A DNA stretch of 7,092 bases from Holosporales bacterium. Lineage in GTDB: Bacteria; Pseudomonadota; Alphaproteobacteria; UBA3830; JAIRMZ01. Position 1 is the stretch's first letter, and each line of letters opens with the position of its first letter. Below the pieces are notes generated by a model. It did not search any database. It saw only the letters and a list, made by a program, of their open reading frames with translations, and was not told the DNA's origin. Shown one piece after another: positions 1-6,458 of the stretch. The DNA lies in NCBI GenBank assembly GCA_031273665.1, contig JAISRK010000076.1, positions 1 through 7,092 on the forward strand, in the 5' to 3' direction. A program made the position numbers and the translations under genes.

Positions 1-723
1 ACGGGAACAACGACGTGTGTTTGCGTACCACACGCAGACTGGATTGCAAAGGATCGCGCGGGCCTTACGTTCTGTGATGCAGCCTCGGCGGCGTTTTTGG
101 TTGATCTTCCATGGGAAAAACTAGATGTAACGACTTTTTCTTGCCAGAAAGTTTTGGGAGGAGAAGCCAGTTTTGGTTTTCTTGTACTGAGTCCACGTGC
201 TATGGAACGCTTAGCGCAATATACTCCTGTGTGGCCCATTCCTCGTCTCATGCGATTAAAGCAAGAGGGAGCAATATTAGAGGATGTTTTTCACGTACAG
301 GTGATTAACACGATTTCTTTGCTTGTGGTTGAAGATTTTTTGAACATTCTTACTTGGGTAGATCAGATTGGTGGTGTGCAAGCGCTGCGACGGCACACGC
401 AAGCAAATTACCGTTATATGGAGGAATGGTTAGAGCGCCAATCGGACTTTACGTATTTTGTTTCGGATCCAGCCGTCCGTGCGATGACCCCCGTTGGGTT
501 AGTTCCAACATGTGACGCTTTTACAGAACGATCCGCTGAGGGTCAATGGCAATACCTTGCAAGAATTACTGATTCTCTGGCGAAAGAGCGTTTTGCCCTA
601 GACGTTTTGGGGCATAGAAAATCCGCGCCGCATTTGCGTTTCTGGACTGGTCCGACAGTTTCTTCTACCGATCTTATATGTGCCATCGAAGGTCTTTCTT
701 GGGTATATACGCAAAAGAGATGA
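1..723 (+). CDS. serC: Phosphoserine aminotransferase, C-terminal part (5' end outside window)
   Basis: This is a PLP-dependent class V aminotransferase of cytosolic serine biosynthesis, converting 3-phosphohydroxypyruvate plus glutamate to phosphoserine and 2-oxoglutarate. The reading frame is open from base 1, so the start is outside the window. The visible 240 residues are about the last 60 percent of a protein usually near 380-400. The PLP-binding lysine is visible residue 50, in SCQKVLGGE, followed by a GFLVLSPRAMERL-like stretch and the W-P-I-P-R segment typical of the alphaproteobacterial subtype rather than the E. coli type. The C-terminal half (INTISLLVVEDFLN, then the LRFWTGPTV motif near the end) also fits this subtype. 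Two sites differ from what I remember of the subtype: GTTSGVRVP reads GTTTCVCVP (visible residues 2-10), and SWQK reads SCQK. In many alphaproteobacteria serA follows serC, but it does not here. The stop codon overlaps the ATG of a small ORF at 720. Confidence 0.93.
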   Translation, partial: TGTTTCVCVPHADWIAKDRAGLTFCDAASAAFLVDLPWEKLDVTTFSCQKVLGGEASFGFLVLSPRAMERLAQYTPVWPIPRLMRLKQEGAILEDVFHVQVINTISLLVVEDFLNILTWVDQIGGVQALRRHTQANYRYMEEWLERQSDFTYFVSDPAVRAMTPVGLVPTCDAFTERSAEGQWQYLARITDSLAKERFALDVLGHRKSAPHLRFWTGPTVSSTDLICAIEGLSWVYTQKR

Positions 724-839
724 GTCGAAATAAGCAAGACATTTTGCTGAATGAGTTCTTTGATATTATTTGTGCGTTGCCGGCGACAGCATCTGCTGAA
801 GCGATAAACGAACACTTTCTGTTCGACCTTGATCGATAA
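720..839 (+). CDS. Possible 39-residue ORF overlapping the serC stop (doubtful)
   Basis: An ATG overlaps the serC stop as ATGA and opens a frame of 39 codons ending in TAA at 837-839. The peptide begins MSRNKQDILLNEFFDIICAL, has an acidic C-terminal half ending FLFDLDR, and has no family I recognise. Only a weak purine run (AAGAGA) precedes the start. The ATGA overlap is the usual sign of translational coupling and argues for expression, but an ATGA overlap can also arise by chance. A one-base shift near 828 would join it to an open frame that continues through 829-957 (IDKSAGERSTQE onward) and then runs into rnpB, so it may be the remnant of a longer gene. It does not resemble the start of serA, the expected neighbour. 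Confidence 0.3.
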   Translation: MSRNKQDILLNEFFDIICALPATASAEAINEHFLFDLDR

Positions 840-953
840 AAGCGCTGGAGAACGGAGCACACAAGAGACCATCCTTAGTGACACCGCCATTGTTGTCGAA
901 GCTCTCAGACGACACGGGCCTGTGGCACCATTCTCAGTTAAAGATATCACACC

Positions 954-973
954 AAAAAGCTCGGTCGAGAGCT
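954..973 (-). terminator. Candidate intrinsic terminator at the rnpB 3' end
   Basis: Read on the minus strand, AGCTC and GAGCT form a 5-bp stem (969-973 with 958-962) around a 6-base loop. Five T residues follow directly (A-run at 954-958 on the plus strand). The stem uses the same bases that make the 3' strand of helix P1, so the hairpin and P1 cannot form together. The stem is short; the position and T-run are the main support. Confidence 0.5.
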
Positions 974-1329
974 GTAAGCCGGGTTCTGTACTGCTGACGC
1001 AGCGGCGGTTATTCCTCTAGGACCTACATCACTATAGGCCTCAAGCGATCAACCCGAGCATTTTCTGCGCGAAGAGCCGCAGAGGCATACGCCTAAATGC
1101 TCCTATTCGATCTTGCTCCGGATGGGGTTTGCCCTGCTGCTTTCGTTGCCAAAAGCACGGTGAGCTTTTGCCTCGCCATTTCACCCTTACCAACAGACAT
1201 GTTGGCGGTATTTTTTCTGCGGCACTTTCCCTGAGATTTCTCGCCAGTCGTTAACTGACATCCTCTCCTCGTGGAGCCCGGACTTTCCTCTTCTTTTAAT
1301 AGCAGCAACCGCCCACTCTCAAACCGAGC
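959..1329 (-). ncRNA. rnpB: RNase P RNA, bacterial type A
   Basis: This is the catalytic RNA of ribonuclease P, which removes 5' leaders from precursor tRNAs together with the protein RnpA. On the minus strand the universally conserved blocks appear in order: GAGGAAAGTCCGGGCTCC (1273-1290), a GGTAAGGGTGAAA-type block (around 1180-1195), AGCAAGATCGAATAGGAGC (1099-1117), a CCTAGAGGAATAA block that aligns with E. coli CCUAGAUGAAUGA, and ACAGAACCCGGCTTA (975-989). The ends were set by helix P1: GCTCGGT at 1329-1323 pairs with ACCGAGC at 965-959, and GAGAG pairs with CTCTC just inside. The resulting 371 nt fits the family's usual length of about 350-420. The true ends may differ by a few bases. 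The gene converges with serC and diverges from the M16 peptidase gene. Small ORFs inside it are chance frames. Confidence 0.96.
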
Positions 1330-1335
1330 AGAAAC

Positions 1336-1364
1336 AGTCTATCAAAAACTGTGCGCATTTTGTA
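1336..1364 (-). promoter_or_regulatory. Candidate rnpB promoter
   Basis: On the minus strand TAGACT (1341-1336) lies 6 bases upstream of the RNA 5' end predicted from helix P1 (1329), the right distance for a -10 box. Seventeen bases further upstream is TACAAA (1364-1359), a poor -35 match with 3 of 6 consensus bases. The -10 position is supported by the independently placed RNA start; the -35 is weak. Confidence 0.35.
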
Positions 1365-1389
1365 GTGGGGGCATTGCAATAGATATTCT
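1360..1389 (+). promoter_or_regulatory. Candidate promoter for the M16 peptidase-rmuC-desulfurase run
   Basis: TTGTAG (1360-1365) and TATTCT (1384-1389) are separated by 18 bases in the 113-bp spacer between rnpB and the peptidase gene. They match 3 of 6 and 4 of 6 sigma-70 consensus bases. The predicted start would leave a leader of about 45-50 bases. The -35 region coincides with the weak -35 proposed for rnpB on the other strand. The evidence is only a consensus match by eye. Confidence 0.25.
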
Positions 1390-1442
1390 CGTGGAAAAGG
1401 AGTATCTTCCCTTTCGTTAGGGCTCTTGACTGAAGGAAAATC

Positions 1443-2708
1443 ATGCGCGTGGTGCAAGTTTCGGCTTTGTCAAATGGGGTGCGCGTCGTCAGCGAACATA
1501 TTCCTCAAAGTGGAACAATTTCTTTGGGAGCATGGGTGGCGGCAGGCGGTAGATGTGAAATAGAGAAAAACAACGGCATTTCACATTTTCTAGAGCATAT
1601 GGCATTCAAAGGGACAACCACCCGAACTGCTAAGCAAATTGCAGAAGAAATTGAACGTGTCGGAGGATATCTTAACGCCTACACAGCGCGCGAAGAAACT
1701 GCTTACTACGCACGTCTCTTAAAAGAGGACTGGAAGGTCGGAATCGCTATTATTGCAGATATTTTGATCAATCCTACTTTTTGCAAAGAGGAGCTGGAGC
1801 GCGAACGCAGAGTCATTTTGCAAGAAATTGGGCGGGCGCAAGATGATCCAGACGATATCGTTTTTGACCATTTTCAAAACGTGGCATATCCAGATCAACC
1901 GATGGGGCGATCTATCCTGGGACCACAAAACATCGTTTCTTCTCTTTCTGCTGAAGATCTGCGTGCATATCGTAATCATTTATATCGCGGACCACATCTC
2001 GTTTTTTCTGCTGCGGGTAACGTAGATCACGAGGCGCTGGTTCAGGCAGCATCGCAAGCTTTTGGAGAGGTTGCAGCTTCCGCTTCTGGTCATACGTCCG
2101 TCTCAGCACGCTATACAGGCGGTATTTTTGCGGATACGCGACCTCTTGAGCAAGTGCATATCATTTTGGGAGTTGAAAGCGTGTCTTTCGAGGATCCAGA
2201 GTACTACGTTGCAGCCCTTTTTAACGCTATTTTGGGCCGCGGTATGTCTTCGCGGCTATTCCAAGAAGTACGTGAAAAGCGCGGGCTTGTGTACTCGGTG
2301 TACGGCTTTGGAACGGCGTACAAAGATTCTGGTCTTATGGGGATTTATGCGGGAACAAGTGCCGAGAAATGTACAGAGCTAGTCCAAGTCGTGCGCGACG
2401 AGTGTTTAAAAATGGCCGATGGTGTTACCGACGAAGAAATGCGACGCGCATTAGCGCAATTTAAATCCTCTCTTATGATGGCGGCTGAGAGCACGTCTGC
2501 CATGTGCGAGCAAAATGCGAGTCATATGCTGGTTTATGGTCGTCCGATCTCGCGAGAAGAGATGATTGCCAAAGTTGAAGCGATCACAAAAACGCAAATC
2601 GCACAGTTTACAGAGCGTCTTTTCCGCGGTAAGGCTCTCGCGCTGGCGACGGTTGGCCCCATCACTCAAGAAGAGGCCCACGTGCTTGCAGACTCCTTTC
2701 GGTGTTAG
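1443..2708 (+). CDS. M16 family zinc peptidase (mitochondrial processing peptidase beta-like)
   Basis: This is a 421-residue zinc metallopeptidase of family M16B, the bacterial relatives of mitochondrial processing peptidase. The physiological substrate in bacteria is not well defined. The inverted zinc motif HFLEH lies at residues 48-52, with the distal zinc ligand E128 in RVILQEIG, 76 residues after H52, so the catalytic set is complete. Other family marks are GGYLNAYTAREETAYYA (74-90), DDPDDIVFD (134-142) and, in the C-terminal M16 domain, MSSRLFQEVREKRGLVYSV (268-286), with R280 and Y284 of the usual R-x3-Y motif. LGGGMSSRLF of many homologues reads LGRGMSSRLF here. No signal peptide is visible. 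The ATG is well placed behind AAGGA (1433-1437, spacing 5). The next gene starts 5 bp after its stop or overlaps it, so co-transcription with rmuC is likely. Confidence 0.94.
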   Translation: MRVVQVSALSNGVRVVSEHIPQSGTISLGAWVAAGGRCEIEKNNGISHFLEHMAFKGTTTRTAKQIAEEIERVGGYLNAYTAREETAYYARLLKEDWKVGIAIIADILINPTFCKEELERERRVILQEIGRAQDDPDDIVFDHFQNVAYPDQPMGRSILGPQNIVSSLSAEDLRAYRNHLYRGPHLVFSAAGNVDHEALVQAASQAFGEVAASASGHTSVSARYTGGIFADTRPLEQVHIILGVESVSFEDPEYYVAALFNAILGRGMSSRLFQEVREKRGLVYSVYGFGTAYKDSGLMGIYAGTSAEKCTELVQVVRDECLKMADGVTDEEMRRALAQFKSSLMMAAESTSAMCEQNASHMLVYGRPISREEMIAKVEAITKTQIAQFTERLFRGKALALATVGPITQEEAHVLADSFRC

Positions 2709-2713
2709 ACGCT

Positions 2714-4099
2714 ATGGGATCCATTGTATCTTGGGGATTGGGAATTGCCTGTTGTGCTTTGAGTGTTCAACTGTGGCGTGTAGGGCGTGCTCGCGCCCTT
2801 TTAGCGCTTGAAAACGTCCGTTTAGAAGAGCGTTGCGCGTATAATCAACAAGAACAGGAACAAGTGCGAGCGCTGGAAGTGGCTTTGGCTGAGGAGCGTA
2901 GTCGTTTAATAGTGACTCAGGTCGAGTTAAAAGAAGAGCGTCAAAAGACAACGGAAAGGATGCAGCTTCTTACCGAAACGGAGACGCGTTTTCAGCAGGT
3001 GTTTAAGGCATTAAGCGCAGATGCATTGTCTTCGAATGCCCAGTCCTTTTTGACACTGGCTCAGGAAGTGTTGAGCCGTTTCCAAGAGGGGGCTAAAAAT
3101 GATCTTACAACACGAGAAAAGACTATAGAGGCTCTTGTCGCACCGATTAAAACCGCTTTAGAGACCGTCGCAGGCCACGTTCAGGCACTAGAAAAGGCCA
3201 GAGTTGGCGCCTATGAAGGGCTGAAGCAACAACTGTCAGATTTAGCGTTAACGCAGTGTTCGTTGAAGACTGAAACAACACGATTGGTGAGTGCCCTAAA
3301 GACGCCTAACGTGCGTGGCCGTTGGGGAGAGATGCAGTTAAAACGTGTTGTTGAGCTCTCTGGCATGATACCGCATTGCGACTTTGAAGAGCAGGTAGTG
3401 ATCGACGGCGAGGAAGAAACTGTTCTGCGTCCTGATATGATTGTGCATCTGCCCGGAAATCGACGTATTGCCGTTGACGCGAAAGCGCCGTTAGCGTCTT
3501 ACTTAGCAGCGTTAGAGACGCCTCAAGAAGAACAGCGGAAGGTTTTTTTAAAAGAGCATGCGCGACACGTCCGCCAACATATTGCTGCATTAGCTTCTAA
3601 AAAATATTGGCAATACCTGCAACCAAGCCCCGACTTCGTTGTGTTGTTCTTACCTGGCGAACCGTTTTTTTCTGCAGCGTTAGAGTGTATCCCAGATCTT
3701 ATCGAAATAGGTATGCGTGAGCGGGTGATTTTGGCGACCCCCACGACGCTCCTCGCGCTTTTGCATGGCGTAGCCGCAGGATGGCGTCAGGAATCGCTCG
3801 CAGAAAACGCGCGTTATATTGCCGATCTAGGACGGGAGCTGTATAAGCGTTTAGGAGACGTGGGCGAGCATATGTTGCGCTTGGGGCGTGCGTTAGCAGG
3901 GGCGACGGAAGCGTACAACCAGAGTGTATCGACCTTAGAACGTCGAGTTCTTGTCAGTGCCAGACGATTTAAAGACTTGGCGGGTACTGCTGGTATAAAA
4001 GATCTCCCGGAAATAGCGGAAATCTCGGTGTTGCCGAAGATTGTCGAAGCGCCGGAATGCCTGATTAGAAAGGACTGTTCTGAACATGCACCTAATTAA
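2714..4099 (+). CDS. rmuC: DNA recombination protein RmuC
   Basis: RmuC limits DNA inversions at short inverted repeats and is thought to be a nuclease-like protein; its exact reaction is not established. From the ATG at 2714 it has 461 residues. A single hydrophobic segment lies at about 3-22, a long charged coiled coil spans about 28-100, and the conserved RmuC domain follows. The domain shows the signature NVRGRWGEMQL (199-209) and a PD-(D/E)xK-like core with D241 in RPDMIVHLP and D255 plus K257 in IAVDAKAP. Later blocks (PDFVVLFLPGEPFF, VILATPTTLLALL) match the family. A GTG at 2702 is an alternative start that adds four residues and overlaps the peptidase stop; neither start has a clear Shine-Dalgarno, so translational coupling is likely. 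The 3' end overlaps the next gene by 14 bp. Confidence 0.94.
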   Translation: MGSIVSWGLGIACCALSVQLWRVGRARALLALENVRLEERCAYNQQEQEQVRALEVALAEERSRLIVTQVELKEERQKTTERMQLLTETETRFQQVFKALSADALSSNAQSFLTLAQEVLSRFQEGAKNDLTTREKTIEALVAPIKTALETVAGHVQALEKARVGAYEGLKQQLSDLALTQCSLKTETTRLVSALKTPNVRGRWGEMQLKRVVELSGMIPHCDFEEQVVIDGEEETVLRPDMIVHLPGNRRIAVDAKAPLASYLAALETPQEEQRKVFLKEHARHVRQHIAALASKKYWQYLQPSPDFVVLFLPGEPFFSAALECIPDLIEIGMRERVILATPTTLLALLHGVAAGWRQESLAENARYIADLGRELYKRLGDVGEHMLRLGRALAGATEAYNQSVSTLERRVLVSARRFKDLAGTAGIKDLPEIAEISVLPKIVEAPECLIRKDCSEHAPN

Positions 4100-5327
4100 A
4101 GCGTTACTCTTGTGCTCTTCGTTTTGTTTTTACTGTTCTGCAGGAGCTCAGGATTACTTTGACTATCAAAGCACAACGCCTTGTGATCCGAGGGTTGTCA
4201 AGGCGATGATGCCGTACTGGACGACGGAATTCGGAAATCCCCACGCCTCTCATGCTTTTGGAGAACGCGCTGCTTTCGCGGTATCCGAGGCACGGCAGAA
4301 AATTGCGCGGATTTTGGGAGGGAAAACTACAGAATGGATTTTCACATCAGGAGCAACGGAAGCAAACGTACTCGCCATTTGTGGGGTTATGCATGCAGCG
4401 CCACAAAACAAGAAGCATCTCATTGTTTGTGCAACAGAGCATAAAAGTGTTCTTGAAACCTGCAAATCTCTTGTGCGGCGGGGGTATGTTCTTACAATTT
4501 TACCTGTTAATCAGGACGGCAGCCTTTCTTTGGATCTTCTGAAGCAATCTATACGCCCAGAGACGATGTTGGTGTCTATCATGGTGGCGAATAATGAGAT
4601 AGGAGTTATCCTTCCCATCGCGTGTGTTGCCGAGATTTGTCATAAACATGGTGTGTTACTGCATACAGATGCCACTCAAGCGATTGGGAATATTCCTGTT
4701 TCTGTTTCTTCGCTAGGAGCGGATTTAATCAGTTTCTCGGGACATAAAATTTATGGGCCAAAAGGCATTGGAGCGTTGTATGTAGCCTCTCATGTAAAGA
4801 TCAGACCACTTCTTTACGGCGGACTTCAAGAAAAAGGCTTGCGCGCGGGAACAGTGCCAGTGCCGTTGTGCATTGGGCTGGCGAAGGCACTAGAAATAGC
4901 GGAAGAAATGCGTCCGCAAGAGGCGCGTCGGTTAGCTTTCTTGCAAGGGATTTTTTTGCAAAGACTTCAAAGGTTGAAAGGATGGAGGTTGAATGGCTGT
5001 CCTAATCAACGCTTACCTAATAATGTGAATATAAGTATTGACGGTGTTGATAGCAGCGATTTGCTGATGTCTTTACCTGATTTTGCGTTATCGACTGGGT
5101 CGGCATGTTCTTCAGAAGCGCATTTTTCGCATGTGCTCGCCGCTTTGGACCCAGACAACATCATGCCACCCACTGTTTTGCGTATAAGCTTTGGACGAGG
5201 GACGACAGAGGCTGCCGTCTATCGACTGGCAGATCGACTGATAGAAGTCGTGCAGACGTTGAGAATAACAAAACCTGCTGGTGGAAAGCGCATCTGTAAA
5301 ACGACAAAAGGAAAGATACGTTCCTAA
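4086..5327 (+). CDS. Class V cysteine desulfurase (NifS/IscS-like) with signal-peptide-like N-terminus
   Basis: This PLP enzyme takes sulfur from L-cysteine, giving alanine and an enzyme persulfide for Fe-S clusters or thio-modification. All key residues are present: H119 (ATEHKS), E171 (NNEIG), D195 and Q198 (HTDATQ), PLP lysine K221 (SFSGHKIYGPKG), R253 (GLRAGT) and the persulfide cysteine C341 (STGSACSS). H119, D195 and K221 sit 15 residues beyond E. coli IscS H104, D180 and K206. The family core starts near Y24 (YFDYQSTTP). It is preceded by a lysine, a hydrophobic run with three cysteines, and AGA-Q at 19-22, which looks like a Sec signal peptide; a desulfurase normally has none. The ATG is preceded by AAGGA with an 11-base gap and overlaps rmuC by 14 bp. 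The C-terminal tail is short and basic (GGKRICKTTKGKIRS) and lacks an IscS-like scaffold-binding end. No iscU, sufB or tRNA thiolation gene is adjacent, so the acceptor is unknown. Confidence 0.92.
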   Translation: MHLIKALLLCSSFCFYCSAGAQDYFDYQSTTPCDPRVVKAMMPYWTTEFGNPHASHAFGERAAFAVSEARQKIARILGGKTTEWIFTSGATEANVLAICGVMHAAPQNKKHLIVCATEHKSVLETCKSLVRRGYVLTILPVNQDGSLSLDLLKQSIRPETMLVSIMVANNEIGVILPIACVAEICHKHGVLLHTDATQAIGNIPVSVSSLGADLISFSGHKIYGPKGIGALYVASHVKIRPLLYGGLQEKGLRAGTVPVPLCIGLAKALEIAEEMRPQEARRLAFLQGIFLQRLQRLKGWRLNGCPNQRLPNNVNISIDGVDSSDLLMSLPDFALSTGSACSSEAHFSHVLAALDPDNIMPPTVLRISFGRGTTEAAVYRLADRLIEVVQTLRITKPAGGKRICKTTKGKIRS

Positions 5328-5980
5328 CCCCCTCTCTTGGGCGCTATGTCGGATGTTTGTCTCTCAGGTACAAGTTTTCTTGTGCGTTTCCTGATTGCGT
5401 TTTGTGCAAGACGGACGTCGTAAACAGGATGCTCAAGAGGGGCAATAGCAGGCGAAGAGGCAAACATCCATCCTGAAAAAACCAGCATTTCCTCTGTTTC
5501 TTCTGTGCCCGTTTCTTTGGGTGGTGTGTGTTCTTGATGCGCTCCTTTCTTGGGCCCAAAATCTATATGAGAAAGCGGTATTTCCCATACCTCTAAGAAT
5601 GCGTATACCTCTGGGTATTCTTCGGGCGGATTTTTAAAAGCTTTCAAGACGAGAATACGCAATCGACCAAAAGCGTACAGACGCCCGACCTGCAAGGTCG
5701 TATGCACTCGTTGGCAGCTAATCTTATCGAGAAGCTGTACGCCTACTGTTGAGATTGGCATCGGCAGTGCGACCTTAAAATGATCAGCAGCATCTAGTAC
5801 TGGGTTTTCTTCTTGCGGTGTACTTTGTTGTAACGCCTTACGATCTGGGGACGCGCGATCTCTCGGTTCTTCTACAGTAATAGCATCAACGGTTTTCTCT
5901 TGGGCGTGTGCTCGGTCCAAGGAGCCTGTCCAAAAAAGCAGAACCAGCATTAAATGCTGAATAGAAGTGACAATTCTCAT
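5324..5980 (-). CDS. DUF2155 domain exported protein
   Basis: This 218-residue protein has unknown function and belongs to a family largely restricted to alphaproteobacteria. Residues 1-26 form a signal peptide (hydrophobic LMLVLLFWTGSL, cleavage expected after AHA26), so it should be periplasmic or envelope-bound. A charged, probably disordered linker spans about 27-75. The DUF2155 domain covers about 80-190: LLDKISCQRVHTTLQVGRLY, FGRLRILVLKAFKNPPEEYP, AFLEVWE and the signature FSGWMFASSPAIAPLEHPVY (168-187). A Lys/Glu-rich insert at about 142-163 and a basic tail after 195 lie outside the conserved core. In homologues as I remember them, a cysteine stands at the A114 position and another just after YDV; both are missing here. 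The start overlaps the mlaD stop as ATGA, implying coupled translation. The stop overlaps the convergent desulfurase stop. Confidence 0.88.
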   Translation of the reverse strand: MRIVTSIQHLMLVLLFWTGSLDRAHAQEKTVDAITVEEPRDRASPDRKALQQSTPQEENPVLDAADHFKVALPMPISTVGVQLLDKISCQRVHTTLQVGRLYAFGRLRILVLKAFKNPPEEYPEVYAFLEVWEIPLSHIDFGPKKGAHQEHTPPKETGTEETEEMLVFSGWMFASSPAIAPLEHPVYDVRLAQNAIRKRTRKLVPERQTSDIAPKRGG

Positions 5981-6420
5981 TTTGTTTCTGCAGAAAACAT
6001 CATCTTGCCGATAAGGGTCTCAAGATTAATCGATCCCTGAGTGTGCGCGAGGGATTCGCCGGTCTTTAGCATGACATTGTCTCCTCCGGGGGTTAGCGAA
6101 ATGAATTTCCCCCCCAACAGTCCTTCGCTGGTAATAGCCGCTGATGTATCGCACGGAATGCGCACACTTTCGTCTAAATGCATTTCCACTTGCACACAAT
6201 ACGTTTCTGGAGATAGCGCAATTTTACTGACACTGCCGACTTTAACTCCCCCGATTTTTACGTCGGATCCAATGCTAATACCATCAATTTTATCAAATGA
6301 AGCGGAGAGAACGTACCTAGATGAGATATCTTTAGCGGAATAGGAATACGCAAAATAAAAGAATGCACCTGCTACCATGAGCACAACAAACCCTACGAAG
6401 GTCTCGAGACTTCGATCCAT
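5977..6420 (-). CDS. mlaD: MlaD-like MCE domain protein (lipid transport substrate-binding subunit)
   Basis: MlaD is the membrane-anchored periplasmic subunit of the MlaFEDB ABC system, which moves phospholipids between the outer and inner membranes and maintains outer-membrane asymmetry. From the ATG at 6418-6420 it has 147 residues. A single transmembrane anchor lies at about 8-27 (FVGFVVLMVAGAFFYFAYSY). The MCE domain spans about 37-115, with GISIGSDVKIGGVKVGSV (47-64), SEGLLGGKFISLTPGG (98-113) and the C-terminal SINLETLIGKM segment. A TTG at 6532-6534 would add 38 residues without family resemblance; the ATG has AAGGAG nine bases upstream (6430-6435) and places the anchor at the usual position, so I chose it. 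The partners mlaE, mlaF, mlaB and mlaC are not in the window. The DUF2155 gene follows with a 4-bp overlap. Confidence 0.9.
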   Translation of the reverse strand: MDRSLETFVGFVVLMVAGAFFYFAYSYSAKDISSRYVLSASFDKIDGISIGSDVKIGGVKVGSVSKIALSPETYCVQVEMHLDESVRIPCDTSAAITSEGLLGGKFISLTPGGDNVMLKTGESLAHTQGSINLETLIGKMMFSAETK

Positions 6421-6458
6421 CAGCGTCTTCTCCTTCTTGTCTTGTATTACACGGGGAG

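Noticed and set aside
543..950. Minus-strand 135-codon frame opposite the serC end
   Set aside because: Half of it is antisense to well-conserved serC coding sequence, and the translation has no family character.
829..1020. Plus-strand open frame beginning at a TTG and running into rnpB
   Set aside because: Its last third lies across conserved RNase P RNA sequence on the other strand, and it has no Shine-Dalgarno or recognised family.
1093..1308. Minus-strand 71-codon frame inside rnpB
   Set aside because: It covers the conserved RNase P RNA core; the open frame is incidental to RNA sequence.
1410..1423. CCCT-TTCGTT-AGGG small hairpin in the peptidase leader
   Set aside because: Four base pairs with no flanking support; expected often by chance.
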